The notes beneath the pieces are model-generated. The model saw nothing but the letters and a program-made list of their open reading frames with translations. It was not told where the DNA came from and ran no database searches. A program made the position numbers and the translations under genes. A DNA stretch of 27,394 bases from CAUZEO01 sp963578625. Lineage in GTDB: Bacteria > Verrucomicrobiota > Kiritimatiellia > SLOV01. Location of the stretch: positions 1 through 27,394 of the forward strand of contig CAUZEO010000027.1 of assembly GCA_963578625.1 (NCBI GenBank), read 5' to 3'. This document shows positions 8,231 through 16,204 of the stretch, piece by piece (the first letter of the stretch is position 1; every line of letters begins with the position of its first letter).

Positions 8231-9348
8231 GGTGCGTCTCCGCTTGGAAAGATCGACTCCAGGTCCCCGGCCAGCCCGGGAATCAATCGTAGCGCATTTT
8301 CGTGGTAGATCTTTTTTAGTGCATCGTCCGGCAGACCCAGTCCATGCACGCGCCACCGGTGCCGGCCGAAGGTGCCGTCGTAATCCGGCGGCACGAAGTA
8401 CTCGTCAAATGTTTCGAACATGCGGAAATGGAACCGATACATGTCCCGTGACGGAGGCATATCCGTTCCGAAGTAAATGCGATCGATATAGCGGAGAATA
8501 AATTCGCGGGCCGAATAAGGTTGGCGCCCCAACTCGTCCATCCGCGCGGAGAGATCGATATAGACGTTGGGGTTCTCATCCAAAAGCCGGGCGACCTCGT
8601 CAAGGTTCTCAGGGAAATTAGCAACGTGGGGCAAAAGAAACGTCGTGTTGCGATGGTTCCGCAACAGGTTGTCGCGCCGCTTGAGAAGGTCCTCTTTGCG
8701 GGGGTACTTCGAATCAGCGAACGACCAGTTGGAATATTTTTCCAAGCTGAACGCGTGCTCATTCTTTTCATCAAGCGGCTGGAAAAAGCCATACGGATCA
8801 GACTGGTGAATCAGAACCGGAACGCCAAGATCTCCTGCCGCTTCCCAAATCGGGGCAAGTTTCTCGTCATCGATATTGATCAGTCTGCCGGACGCATCCC
8901 GGTACAAGAATCCAACCTCTTTCAAAATTTTGAGACCCCGCGCGCCTTTTTGAATATCAGATTCAAGTAGTTCAAGCGTCTGATCGACGAACGCATCTAC
9001 ATCGTCGTACAGGGGTTGATCATGGGGTGCACAGAAGGTCGCGGTTGAAAACCCGTAGAACCGGTTGGGATAAGGCCCCTGGCACGTCTCGATGAAGTCC
9101 TCGATTCGACCCGGGGCTATCTCATAACCCCCTTCGACCCATTTTATCGATATATTGGAGGTGAGATCACAGTAGCAGACGACACCCACATCATCGAAAG
9201 TACTGACAAATTCTTCAACCTGGTCCCAGGCCCCCCACAAATGGTTGTGCGCATCGATAACAGGAAACCTGGCCCGCCGGGGAATATTTTCGGGCTGGAA
9301 AAGAAAGCAATCTTCGCGCCGCCCGTCTTCTCGTCTTATCGTGCTCAC
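8227..9348 (-). CDS. Amidohydrolase family protein (COG2159-type metal-dependent hydrolase)
   Basis: From the GTG at 9348 this is a 373-residue TIM-barrel hydrolase. The metal-binding HxH is DAHNHLWG (His34, His36). A later strand carries VLIHQSDPYGFF, another LLPHVANFPEN, and the late catalytic/metal Asp lies in YFGTDMPPSRD. Members hydrolyse lactones, amides or decarboxylate cyclic acids; a sugar lactonase or amidohydrolase role would fit the cluster. A longer open frame runs back into the NagA-like gene, but the region before residue 1 is Arg-rich and unlike the family, so it is rejected. The GTG is 2 bp after the NagA-like stop (TGAACGTG), and the downstream SDR overlaps this gene's stop, implying translational coupling through the set. 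The protein is cytosolic. Confidence 0.82.
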   Translation of the reverse strand: MSTIRREDGRREDCFLFQPENIPRRARFPVIDAHNHLWGAWDQVEEFVSTFDDVGVVCYCDLTSNISIKWVEGGYEIAPGRIEDFIETCQGPYPNRFYGFSTATFCAPHDQPLYDDVDAFVDQTLELLESDIQKGARGLKILKEVGFLYRDASGRLINIDDEKLAPIWEAAGDLGVPVLIHQSDPYGFFQPLDEKNEHAFSLEKYSNWSFADSKYPRKEDLLKRRDNLLRNHRNTTFLLPHVANFPENLDEVARLLDENPNVYIDLSARMDELGRQPYSAREFILRYIDRIYFGTDMPPSRDMYRFHFRMFETFDEYFVPPDYDGTFGRHRWRVHGLGLPDDALKKIYHENALRLIPGLAGDLESIFPSGDAP

Positions 9349-9350
9349 GT

Positions 9351-10259
9351 TCAGGACCGACCGATTGCCAGTAGCGGGTTTGTCTGGGTAAGGCGGGCGA
9401 TCTCTTTCTCGGATAATCCCACCTGGCTCCGCAAATTCTCCGCGCTTTGAGTCATGCTGATTGCGGAACCCACGAAGTGACTGCCGTCCGGTGCCCGCGC
9501 CACGAGATCCTCGCCAATGACCAGGTCCCACCGGCTGACGGTGTACCGGCCGGGTCCGAGCCCCGCGGGCGCGATGGCATCGGACACCACGAAACAACGG
9601 TCGATTCCTGCAAGTTTCAGAATATTGGCGAACATAAAATAGGGAAGGTGCGTGCCATCCGCGATCAGGCCGAACCAGATCCGGTCGGATAAACTCAGCG
9701 CACGCTGAATGATGTTGTCATGGCGATGCATCATGATGGGAGCGCCGTTTCCCAGGTGCGTGAACATGGAGAGACCTGCGTCCACCGCTCCACGAAGCTC
9801 CTCCATGGTCGGATCGCAGTGTCCAGCCGAGACAACGATGCCCTGCTCTGCGAGAAAACGGGTAACCCTCAACCCGTCATCCCGCTCGGGCGCGAGAGTC
9901 ACGATCCGGGTTAATCCGGATCCCGCATCCAAAAGTTGTTTCATCACATCCAGGTCCGCCCGCCTCACGGCATCGAGAGGGTGGGCGCCTCTGTATCCGT
10001 CCTGCTCATTGATGAACGGCCCTTCAATGTGTAACCCGGCGATCACCTCCTTTGCGAGCGGGTCCCGCTCCCGAAGCTCCGCGATGCGCCGCAACCGGCG
10101 GGCCATCTCGTCAACAGACTCGGTAATGACGGTGGCAAGGATCCCGGAGACCTGGTCTTCCTTGAGTTTCTCGCAGGCCGCGTGCAACTGCCCGGCATTC
10201 AAATCGTTTTGGTTGAAATCGATTCCGCCGTAGCCGTTTACCTGGAGGTCAAAATACAT
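9351..10259 (-). CDS. N-acetylglucosamine-6-phosphate deacetylase-like protein lacking the N-terminal beta domain
   Basis: This 302-residue NagA-like amidohydrolase shows LHIEGPFIN (Glu79), SAGHCDPTMEEL (His147), MFTHLGNGAP (His168), ADGTHLP (His204) and VVSDAIAPAG (Asp227). All match metal, substrate or catalytic positions of NagA. Classical NagA proteins are about 380 residues because roughly 50 residues of a beta-sandwich domain precede the first barrel strand. Here the ATG at 10259 begins directly at that strand (MYFDLQVNGYGGIDF). An upstream frame exists but is Arg-rich and antisense-like. The ATG shares one base with the previous stop (TGATG). With nagB at the left edge, it probably removes an acetyl group from a (phosphorylated) N-acetyl amino sugar. 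The specific substrate is inferred. Confidence 0.85.
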   Translation of the reverse strand: MYFDLQVNGYGGIDFNQNDLNAGQLHAACEKLKEDQVSGILATVITESVDEMARRLRRIAELRERDPLAKEVIAGLHIEGPFINEQDGYRGAHPLDAVRRADLDVMKQLLDAGSGLTRIVTLAPERDDGLRVTRFLAEQGIVVSAGHCDPTMEELRGAVDAGLSMFTHLGNGAPIMMHRHDNIIQRALSLSDRIWFGLIADGTHLPYFMFANILKLAGIDRCFVVSDAIAPAGLGPGRYTVSRWDLVIGEDLVARAPDGSHFVGSAISMTQSAENLRSQVGLSEKEIARLTQTNPLLAIGRS

Positions 10260-11305
10260 CAGAGGGAATTTTGGAAAAACTTCACGCTCTTGTTCTCTCC
10301 CCATCCGTGACCGCCGCCGAACAGGTCGAGGTCCAGGCGATCCCGAACACCGGCGCCCTCGTAAATTTTCTCGAGTTTCCGGTAACATTCCATCGCAGTT
10401 TCAACCGTGAAACAATCGTCATAGCTGCCGATATCGATCAGCAATGGAAGAGGTGCGAGCAGGCCCTGCAAATCCGGCAGGTCCACGAGATCGAACAGGC
10501 CGGGTGCCACTTGCATGCCGCAGTAATTCACATCTCGTATGCCAAAAACACGCCACACATCGCTATAGCAGATGATCTCGGCAGCCTTCATCCGCTCATC
10601 GCAAAAGGCGGTCCAGGTCGTCATGGTTCCGCCCCCGCTCAGCCCCATTACGCCAAGGCGGTTTTCGTCCACGAAAGGGAGCGTGGAAACGAAATCGGTC
10701 GCGGCCATCCCGTGTCGTACGTTAATTGAAATCGATGTCATTCCGAGCATCGTGGCATGCAGGTAATAGAGGTTGCACCAATCCCTGCCGCCGCCGCGGC
10801 CTCGCCAGTTCGGCTTTCCGTCGTCGTTGTGATCGCCTTTCCCGATCCAGTCCACCGCATATGTGACGAATCCTGCCTCCGCCATTTTCTGTCCATATTC
10901 ATAGTTGTGCGCCTGGATGTTGGCCTGCAGAACCGGCGTCGAATCATTGCCCATGACCGGCTCTTTGCCGGAACTGCCGTGCCCGTGCCAGCATAGCAGG
11001 GCCGGACGGGGACTATCATCCGCCGTATCCGGCGGAATGTTGACATAAAGGATCGCGGACAGATGCGGTTGAGCATCGATGACCCACTTTTGTTTCCGTA
11101 GTCCCCGGTGCTCCCACTCGACCAGCAACTCCGGTCGCGGATCCACTTTCTCGGGAAACGTACCGAGACAGGACAGGACTTCCGGTCTTGCTTCCGATTT
11201 CCATTCTTCAAAAGAACCGGAGAAAGCATCAAACTGGAACTTCGGGCGATGTTCACCTGCAATTCTGATGAACATTTCCTGGGGGCTAAGATTTCGGTTA
11301 TTCAT
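10259..11305 (-). CDS. Alpha/beta hydrolase (acetyl-xylan-esterase/dienelactone-hydrolase-like)
   Basis: This 348-residue cytosolic alpha/beta hydrolase has LLCWHGHGSSG (104-113) forming the oxyanion region, the nucleophile elbow GLSGGG with Ser223, a probable acid Asp296/297 in DIGSYDDCF and His333 in GGGHGWGEN. The size and the WHGHG motif resemble predicted acetylesterases in sugar-catabolic clusters. A TTG nine bases upstream is open, but ATG 11305 (MNNRNLSPQEMF) is the better start. No signal peptide is seen, so the substrate is probably an imported ester. It is the first of the tightly packed series that runs through the NagA-like gene, amidohydrolase, SDR and EamA genes; its TGA overlaps the next ATG. 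O-deacetylation of an imported sugar is a reasonable guess. Confidence 0.82.
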   Translation of the reverse strand: MNNRNLSPQEMFIRIAGEHRPKFQFDAFSGSFEEWKSEARPEVLSCLGTFPEKVDPRPELLVEWEHRGLRKQKWVIDAQPHLSAILYVNIPPDTADDSPRPALLCWHGHGSSGKEPVMGNDSTPVLQANIQAHNYEYGQKMAEAGFVTYAVDWIGKGDHNDDGKPNWRGRGGGRDWCNLYYLHATMLGMTSISINVRHGMAATDFVSTLPFVDENRLGVMGLSGGGTMTTWTAFCDERMKAAEIICYSDVWRVFGIRDVNYCGMQVAPGLFDLVDLPDLQGLLAPLPLLIDIGSYDDCFTVETAMECYRKLEKIYEGAGVRDRLDLDLFGGGHGWGENKSVKFFQNSL

Positions 11306-11410
11306 AGGTTGCAATAAAATAAGCGGGAAAGAGAGGCTGGTGCAAGAGTCGTTTTCGCCTGAACGCGGTATGGGCCAGGGATCCGGAACATGGGTTTGAT
11401 ACCCGAGGAG

Positions 11411-12742
11411 CTACGGAAGAGCCAGAAGGTCGTCGCATTGGACAGGCAGCCCGGTGCGGATCGACTCGTTGGCGCTGATGCCGATCAGGACGGACGCGCC
11501 TCCGTCGATATGGCTTGCCGCCCGGTTGTAGGGGTCGGCCGGAGGATCGGGGTTGAAAATCTGCTCAAGCATGATCGGATCCGCGCCGCCGTGCCCACCC
11601 TCCGCCGTCGGAATCTCTACGTCATAGGGAACGCCGAACATCGGGTAGACTTTGATACCATGAGCCAATCCCTCCTGCTGTGCCGCCGAGATCTCCTCCT
11701 GGCTCTGGCCGAGGATAATGTGCGAGCCGTGACGCTCCACTATTTCGATTCGGCCCTTAGTACCGGTGATTGCAGCGCGCCATCCCTCCCAGGGAGAATA
11801 CGCAAGAAGGGAGTAGTTCAAGATGATCCCATTCCGGTACTTGACCATCACCGCCATGGTATCTTCGATTGAAATGTTATCCCCGAACACGTTCCGGTCG
11901 CGGACATAGCCATCGTACTTTTCGGCATCCAGGTAGAGAGCCTTCGCAGTGGCCATCGTCTTCTGCTTCTCGGGATCGTCCCCGCCGTCGAGAACCAGCG
12001 CAAACGGATCGTCGTCTTCGCTCACATTGCCGGTGTATCGATCGTACTCGTAGGTCTTGCCCCGGGTTTTCGCGTTCTCGCGGCCGTAGAATTTCAAGTC
12101 TCCCATGCAGAAAACCGTTTCCGGTTTTCCCTCAATCCACCAGTTGATGATGTCAAAGTGATGGGTCGCCTTGTGAACGAGCAATCCGCCCGATTTATCC
12201 TTTTCGCGGTGCCAGCGCCGGAAGTAGTCCGCGCCGTGGCTGGTGTTGAGAACCCACGAAAAGTCCACGGCCAGGGGCGTGCCGATGATCCCCTTCATGA
12301 CCAGGTCCCGAACCACGGTGGATATCGGCGTATACCGGTAGTTGAAGGTGACGGTGAGCTTGCGGCCCGTCTTCTCAATCGTATCGAATATCAGGTTCGC
12401 CTTCTCTGCATTGACCGTCATTGGCTTCTCGGTAATCGCATCGCAACCCAGCTCCATGGCACGGGTGATGTAAATGTCATGGGTCGAATCCATGCTGGTG
12501 ACGATGACGACATCGGGCTTCTGCTCTTCGATCATTCGGTCGAACTGGTCGGGAAAGTACGTCGCCACGGGTTCCACGTTGTACTTGCTTTGGAGTTCCT
12601 CGTTGTAGAAATCCATTCGCCCCTGGTTCACGTCGCAGAATCCGGCCAACCGGCAACTGTCCGGATAGGTCTTCAGAATCGCTTCAATGTACATCGTTGA
12701 CCTGCCGCCGGTGCCGACGACTACGTATGTTTTTTTGGCCAT
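11411..12742 (-). CDS. Gfo/Idh/MocA-family NAD(P)-dependent oxidoreductase
   Basis: This 443-residue protein has an N-terminal Rossmann fold with VVVGTGGRST (7-16), DVVIVTSMDSTH (77-88) and the diagnostic EKP at 105-107, followed by a long beta-sheet substrate domain containing HKATHHFDIINWW. Members oxidise or reduce sugar, cyclitol and amino-sugar hydroxyls, and some use an oxidise-eliminate-reduce cycle on glycosides. The length exceeds the usual 330-380, with extra loops around the DRYTGNVSEDDDP region. It has no Tat-type signal (the N-terminus is MAKKTYVVV), so it is cytosolic. An AGGA element sits about 10 bp before the ATG. It lies 105 bp upstream of the hydrolase and downstream of the 12826-12897 hairpins, so it may head the whole catabolic run. 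Confidence 0.88.
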   Translation of the reverse strand: MAKKTYVVVGTGGRSTMYIEAILKTYPDSCRLAGFCDVNQGRMDFYNEELQSKYNVEPVATYFPDQFDRMIEEQKPDVVIVTSMDSTHDIYITRAMELGCDAITEKPMTVNAEKANLIFDTIEKTGRKLTVTFNYRYTPISTVVRDLVMKGIIGTPLAVDFSWVLNTSHGADYFRRWHREKDKSGGLLVHKATHHFDIINWWIEGKPETVFCMGDLKFYGRENAKTRGKTYEYDRYTGNVSEDDDPFALVLDGGDDPEKQKTMATAKALYLDAEKYDGYVRDRNVFGDNISIEDTMAVMVKYRNGIILNYSLLAYSPWEGWRAAITGTKGRIEIVERHGSHIILGQSQEEISAAQQEGLAHGIKVYPMFGVPYDVEIPTAEGGHGGADPIMLEQIFNPDPPADPYNRAASHIDGGASVLIGISANESIRTGLPVQCDDLLALP

Positions 12743-12825
12743 TCGAACGGTTTCCTGTTTCCTGCTGCTTTGATTCTATGGTGCGGAGCGTATTTCAATA
12801 GACGCTAGCCCCCGTACCGTCAAGC

Positions 12826-12854
12826 GAATCCCCGCCCATTCCAGGCGGGGATTC
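12826..12854. terminator. Stem-loop, 11-bp GC-rich stem
   Basis: GAATCCCCGCC at 12826-12836 pairs with GGCGGGGATTC at 12844-12854 around a 7-base loop. It has no U-tract. It lies between the strong palindrome terminator and the Gfo/Idh gene. It could be a backup terminator for the Cys-rich gene or a leader structure for the Gfo/Idh transcript. Confidence 0.55.
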
Positions 12855-12861
12855 TCAAGAC

Positions 12862-12897
12862 GCGAAAAAGGGCCGCGAATTCGCGGCCCTTTTTCGC
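12862..12897. terminator. Rho-independent terminator, perfect 36-bp palindrome
   Basis: The two 18-base halves are exact reverse complements, centred on GAATTC with A5/T5 runs flanking a GGGCCGCG/CGCGGCCC core. Read on the minus strand it ends in a T-run, as expected for an intrinsic terminator, and it sits 22 bp beyond the stop of the Cys-rich gene. Symmetry means it could also work on the plus strand. It insulates the 3.2-kb Cys-rich gene from the downstream catabolic genes. Confidence 0.8.
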
Positions 12898-12919
12898 AGA
12901 GGAAAGAGACCTTCCTACA

Positions 12920-15900
12920 TTAAGGATTTGGCTTAATTTCGACGTAGCACGGCATGCCCGACGTCGAGAGCGGGCACTCCGTAATGGTTCCGGGACACTG
13001 GGTACGGGATCCATCGGGACACTGCGTCAGCGAGGTTCCGTCCGGGCACACCGTCGGCGATCTGTTTGAACACTCAGTAAGCGACGCAGGACACACGGTC
13101 GGGTTCTGCACGCACTCGGTCAAACTGGCCGGGCACGTTGTATGATCCGTGGGACACAATGTTTGCTTAGCGGGGCATTGAGTATCGATTGCCACCGGCG
13201 GACAAATCGTCGCGACATACGCGCAGTGAGTCGGTTCCTGCGGGCAAGAGGTGATCGTGTTGGGACACTCTGTTTCTGCGATCGTGCAAGTGGTCACACT
13301 CGCCGGGCACTCCGTCAGCGTCCCAAAGACCGGGCATTCCGTCAGCGTCGAAGGGCAAATTGTTTCGCCTCCTGGACATTCCGTCCGGACCACCGGGCAC
13401 ATCGTCTGTTCATGCGGGCAGATGGTCGTTGAGCTCGGACAGGCCGTCAATTCACGCGGACATACTGTGGGGTGCGCCGGGCAATGGGTTTCACGCTTCG
13501 GACACATCGTATCCATGGCGGGACACTCGGTCATAATCCCCACTTCCGGGCAGACCGTCGGAACCAGCGGACAACGCGTGGGAGCCTGCGGACAAGCCGT
13601 CAATCTTCTCGGGCACTCTGTCAGCGTGCGCGGACATACCGTCTCATTCTGGGGGCAATCGGTGAACGAGGCCGAGCATAGCGTGGGCTCCTGCGGGCAG
13701 AAGGTCGGACCGGACGGGCATTCGGTCGGAACCCGGGGACATTGCGTTTCTTCGGCAGGACACGCGGTCTCTGAGCGAGGGCACTGCGTCGGAATCGCAG
13801 GACAGAAAGTAACGATCCCACCAATGTCTACACACTCCGTCGGAACCAGCGGGCAATGCGTTTGCTCCACGGGACAGTGGGTCGGCCGGCGCGAGCACTC
13901 GGTTTCGACATTCGGGCATGCAGTTTGGTGCCGCGGACACTCGGTCAGCGAGGCGGGACAGAGCGTATCCGCTCGAGGACAGAAGGTCGCACCGGCGGGG
14001 CACTCAGTGCGAACCCGGGGACAGTGCGTCTGATCCATCGGACAGAACGTCTTATCGGAAGGACACTGGGTGAGATTTGACGGGCACAGAGTGTGCGCAA
14101 CCACGCAGACCGTGGGTTCGAGCGGACATGCCGTATTGTCTCGGGGGCACTCGGTGGGGACCCTGGGACAATACGTATCCACGGCCGGGCACATGGTTCG
14201 GCCCACCGGGCAGTGTGTCGGATCCGTAATCACCGCGCATTCCGTTGGAACGCGGGGGCATTCGGTCGCAATTCGAGGGCATTCGGTGAGAACGGCAGGA
14301 CACAAGGTCTTCTGCTTCGGACATTCCGTTAGCCCCTGCGGACATTCGGTCGGCCCACCCGGGCACTGGGTCATTACCTTCGGGCAAACAGTGTGATCCG
14401 ACGGGCAGCGAGTCTTGTCACGTGGACACACCGTTTCGTCCCGCGGACACTGCGTTGCAAGTCCGGGACAAACGGTCTGAATAACCGGGCAAACCGTGGC
14501 ATGCGTGGGGTCGACCGGGCAAACCGTCCGCTCCGCCGGGCACTGCGTTTTCGAACGCGGGCAATGCGTGGGGCGCTGCGGACAGATTGTATCGTGCGTC
14601 GGGCATTGAGTGAACGCTCCAATCTGGACGCATTCCGTCGGAATCATCGGACAATGCGTTTCGCGGGCCGGACATTGCGTCAGGACCCGCGGGCACTCGG
14701 TCTCCACGCGCGGACAAAAGGTGTCCTCGGCCGGACAAACCGTTTCATTGCGCGGGCAATGCGTCGGTGTCCGCGGGCATTGAGTCAGGTTGCGCGGACA
14801 CTCCGTGGGCTCCACCGGACATTCCGTCGGTCCGGACGGACACCGCGTCTCTTCCCGTGGGCAACGCGTCGCTGCCGCGGGGCAGTGCGTGAAAACGCGC
14901 GGGCAAGAGGTATGGTAAATCGGGCATTCCGTCTCCCCTGAGGGACACTGTGTCCGATCAACCGGGCACTTGGTGGGTTCGGCCGGGCAATGGGTTTTCC
15001 GCCGCGGGCACTCCGTCGCATCCACTGGGCATTGCGTATCAACCGGGTCCTGCGGACAGAGGGTATGGAACGAAGGGCACTGGGTTGCTTCGGCGGGACA
15101 ACGCGTCTCTTCCGCCGGGCAGTGCGTAGGCAACCGCGGACAGGTTGTGATCTGGATCGGGCACTCCGTCTCCTGCGGCTCTGTCGGACAGGTGGTGGGA
15201 ATGCGCGGGCACTGCGTAAATTCGACCGGGCACAAGGTCGCGACCGGACAATGGGTCGGGATCACCGGGCAGTGGGTCGGCTCCGACAGGCAAATGGTCG
15301 GGTGTGCCGGACACTGGGTACGCAGGGCCGGGCAATGCGTAGGACGCTGGCTCGGACATACCGTCACCTTATTCGGACATTCGGTGTGAACGATAGGGCA
15401 ATGGGTCGACTCCGTTGAGAGCGGGCACTCGGTGCGAACGCCGTGGCATATTGTGGGGGTTCTCGGGCAGAAGGTAGGTGCGGACAGGCACTCGGTCGGA
15501 TCCGCGGGGCACTGCGTATGAGTGAGCGGGCAAATCGTCGAGTGCTCATTCAGCACACACAGAGTCGCGTCAATCGGGCAATGCGTCGGCCGTACCGGGC
15601 AGCGTGTCAACTGCGAGAAACAATGCGTCGGCAACCGGGGACATTGCGTCACGGCGATGTCGACGGGGCAATGCGTCGGGAGTTGTACACATTGCGTAGC
15701 CGTTCCCGGACAGACCGTGATATGTGAGGGACAGGCAGTTGGATGTTGGGGGAATATCGTCGGCCGTAATTCGGCCTCAATTTCCACGACCCGCAGCATC
15801 AGATCATTCGGCGCGGGATCAGGAATCTCAATGTAGCAGACATTCAATCCGTCGTAATAGTGGTGCGAGAAGTTGTGGATTGGAGTCCACACATCTCCCC

Positions 15901-16129
15901 CATCGGTACTGTATTCCGGGCAATAATCCCCCGGTCCTTCGCTGTCGAACTCGACGCGAATCTTTGACGATTTCGAAATGTCGCTCACCTTCGCGGCGAC
16001 CGCGTCGGTCGAAACGACACCTGGAATCTGCCCGTTGAGCCAGAAAATTCCAGCGAGACAGCATGTGATGAGAAGGAAGGCACGGAACGCAAGCCGCGGG
16101 GTATGGGTCAATCGATCAGCTAAGGACAT
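12920..16129 (-). CDS. Exported giant Cys-Pro heptad-repeat protein, family not recognised
   Basis: This 1069-residue protein has three parts. Residues 1-46 are a signal peptide or anchor: basic start, hydrophobic AFLLITCCLAGIFWL, and a possible cleavage site near AVAAK. Residues about 47-130 form a small domain with an Asp-box-like STDGGDVW and two Cys (70, 98). Residues 131-1056 are 128 uninterrupted units of consensus T-x-C-P-x-x-x. All have Thr at position 1 and Cys at position 3, and 112 have Pro at position 4. A short tail (SGMPCYVEIKPNP) carries one more Cys, giving 131 Cys outside the signal. Position 2 is often His, Glu or Gln. It must act outside the cytoplasm. Cell-surface fibre or sheath, disulphide-laddered solenoid, or metal/heme binding are all guesses. 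The start ATG 16129 has GGAG 8 bp upstream. The gene stands alone, between its own promoter and terminator. Confidence 0.85.
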   Translation of the reverse strand: MSLADRLTHTPRLAFRAFLLITCCLAGIFWLNGQIPGVVSTDAVAAKVSDISKSSKIRVEFDSEGPGDYCPEYSTDGGDVWTPIHNFSHHYYDGLNVCYIEIPDPAPNDLMLRVVEIEAELRPTIFPQHPTACPSHITVCPGTATQCVQLPTHCPVDIAVTQCPRLPTHCFSQLTRCPVRPTHCPIDATLCVLNEHSTICPLTHTQCPADPTECLSAPTFCPRTPTICHGVRTECPLSTESTHCPIVHTECPNKVTVCPSQRPTHCPALRTQCPAHPTICLSEPTHCPVIPTHCPVATLCPVEFTQCPRIPTTCPTEPQETECPIQITTCPRLPTHCPAEETRCPAEATQCPSFHTLCPQDPVDTQCPVDATECPRRKTHCPAEPTKCPVDRTQCPSGETECPIYHTSCPRVFTHCPAAATRCPREETRCPSGPTECPVEPTECPRNLTQCPRTPTHCPRNETVCPAEDTFCPRVETECPRVLTQCPARETHCPMIPTECVQIGAFTQCPTHDTICPQRPTHCPRSKTQCPAERTVCPVDPTHATVCPVIQTVCPGLATQCPRDETVCPRDKTRCPSDHTVCPKVMTQCPGGPTECPQGLTECPKQKTLCPAVLTECPRIATECPRVPTECAVITDPTHCPVGRTMCPAVDTYCPRVPTECPRDNTACPLEPTVCVVAHTLCPSNLTQCPSDKTFCPMDQTHCPRVRTECPAGATFCPRADTLCPASLTECPRHQTACPNVETECSRRPTHCPVEQTHCPLVPTECVDIGGIVTFCPAIPTQCPRSETACPAEETQCPRVPTECPSGPTFCPQEPTLCSASFTDCPQNETVCPRTLTECPRRLTACPQAPTRCPLVPTVCPEVGIMTECPAMDTMCPKRETHCPAHPTVCPRELTACPSSTTICPHEQTMCPVVRTECPGGETICPSTLTECPVFGTLTECPASVTTCTIAETECPNTITSCPQEPTHCAYVATICPPVAIDTQCPAKQTLCPTDHTTCPASLTECVQNPTVCPASLTECSNRSPTVCPDGTSLTQCPDGSRTQCPGTITECPLSTSGMPCYVEIKPNP
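12962..15739 (-). repeat. 128 tandem 21-bp coding units (heptad T-x-C-P-x-x-x)
   Basis: The repeat array inside the Cys-rich gene has 111 units of exactly 7 codons. The exceptions are one of 6, three of 8, eleven of 9 and two of 10. Cys codons alternate freely between TGC and TGT, and all four Thr codons occur, so units are similar in protein far more than in DNA. Nine-residue units such as CVQIGAF-T, CPEVGIM-T, CPVFGTL-T and CPPVAID-T recur at intervals. No frame-shift or stop interrupts 2.8 kb. This favours long-term selection on the protein pattern rather than recent slippage. Confidence 0.9.
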
Positions 16130-16204
16130 GGTTCATCTCCATGCGGTAGTTTGCTCCCGACAAACCGCCGCGTTGTTTATGACCGCTACCTTTAACCGTT
16201 TTAA

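Noticed and set aside
12962..15739. A CRISPR array or minisatellite reading of the 21-bp periodicity.
   Set aside because: No constant repeat/unique spacer structure exists; period is exactly seven codons and DNA of the units differs while the protein pattern holds.
13251..15836. Several plus-strand open frames with G-H-S-V-x-x-x-G-Q repeats (13251-14033, 14070-14396, 14970-15389, 15522-15836).
   Set aside because: They are the antisense image of the 21-bp coding repeat. They change frame, break at stops, lack starts with ribosome sites and signal sequences, while a single minus-strand frame spans all of it.
12920..16129. Thr-x-Cys units as a lanthipeptide-like or other modified-peptide precursor.
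   Set aside because: No dehydratase, cyclase, radical-SAM or leader-peptidase gene is near, and the protein is far too long with a normal signal peptide.
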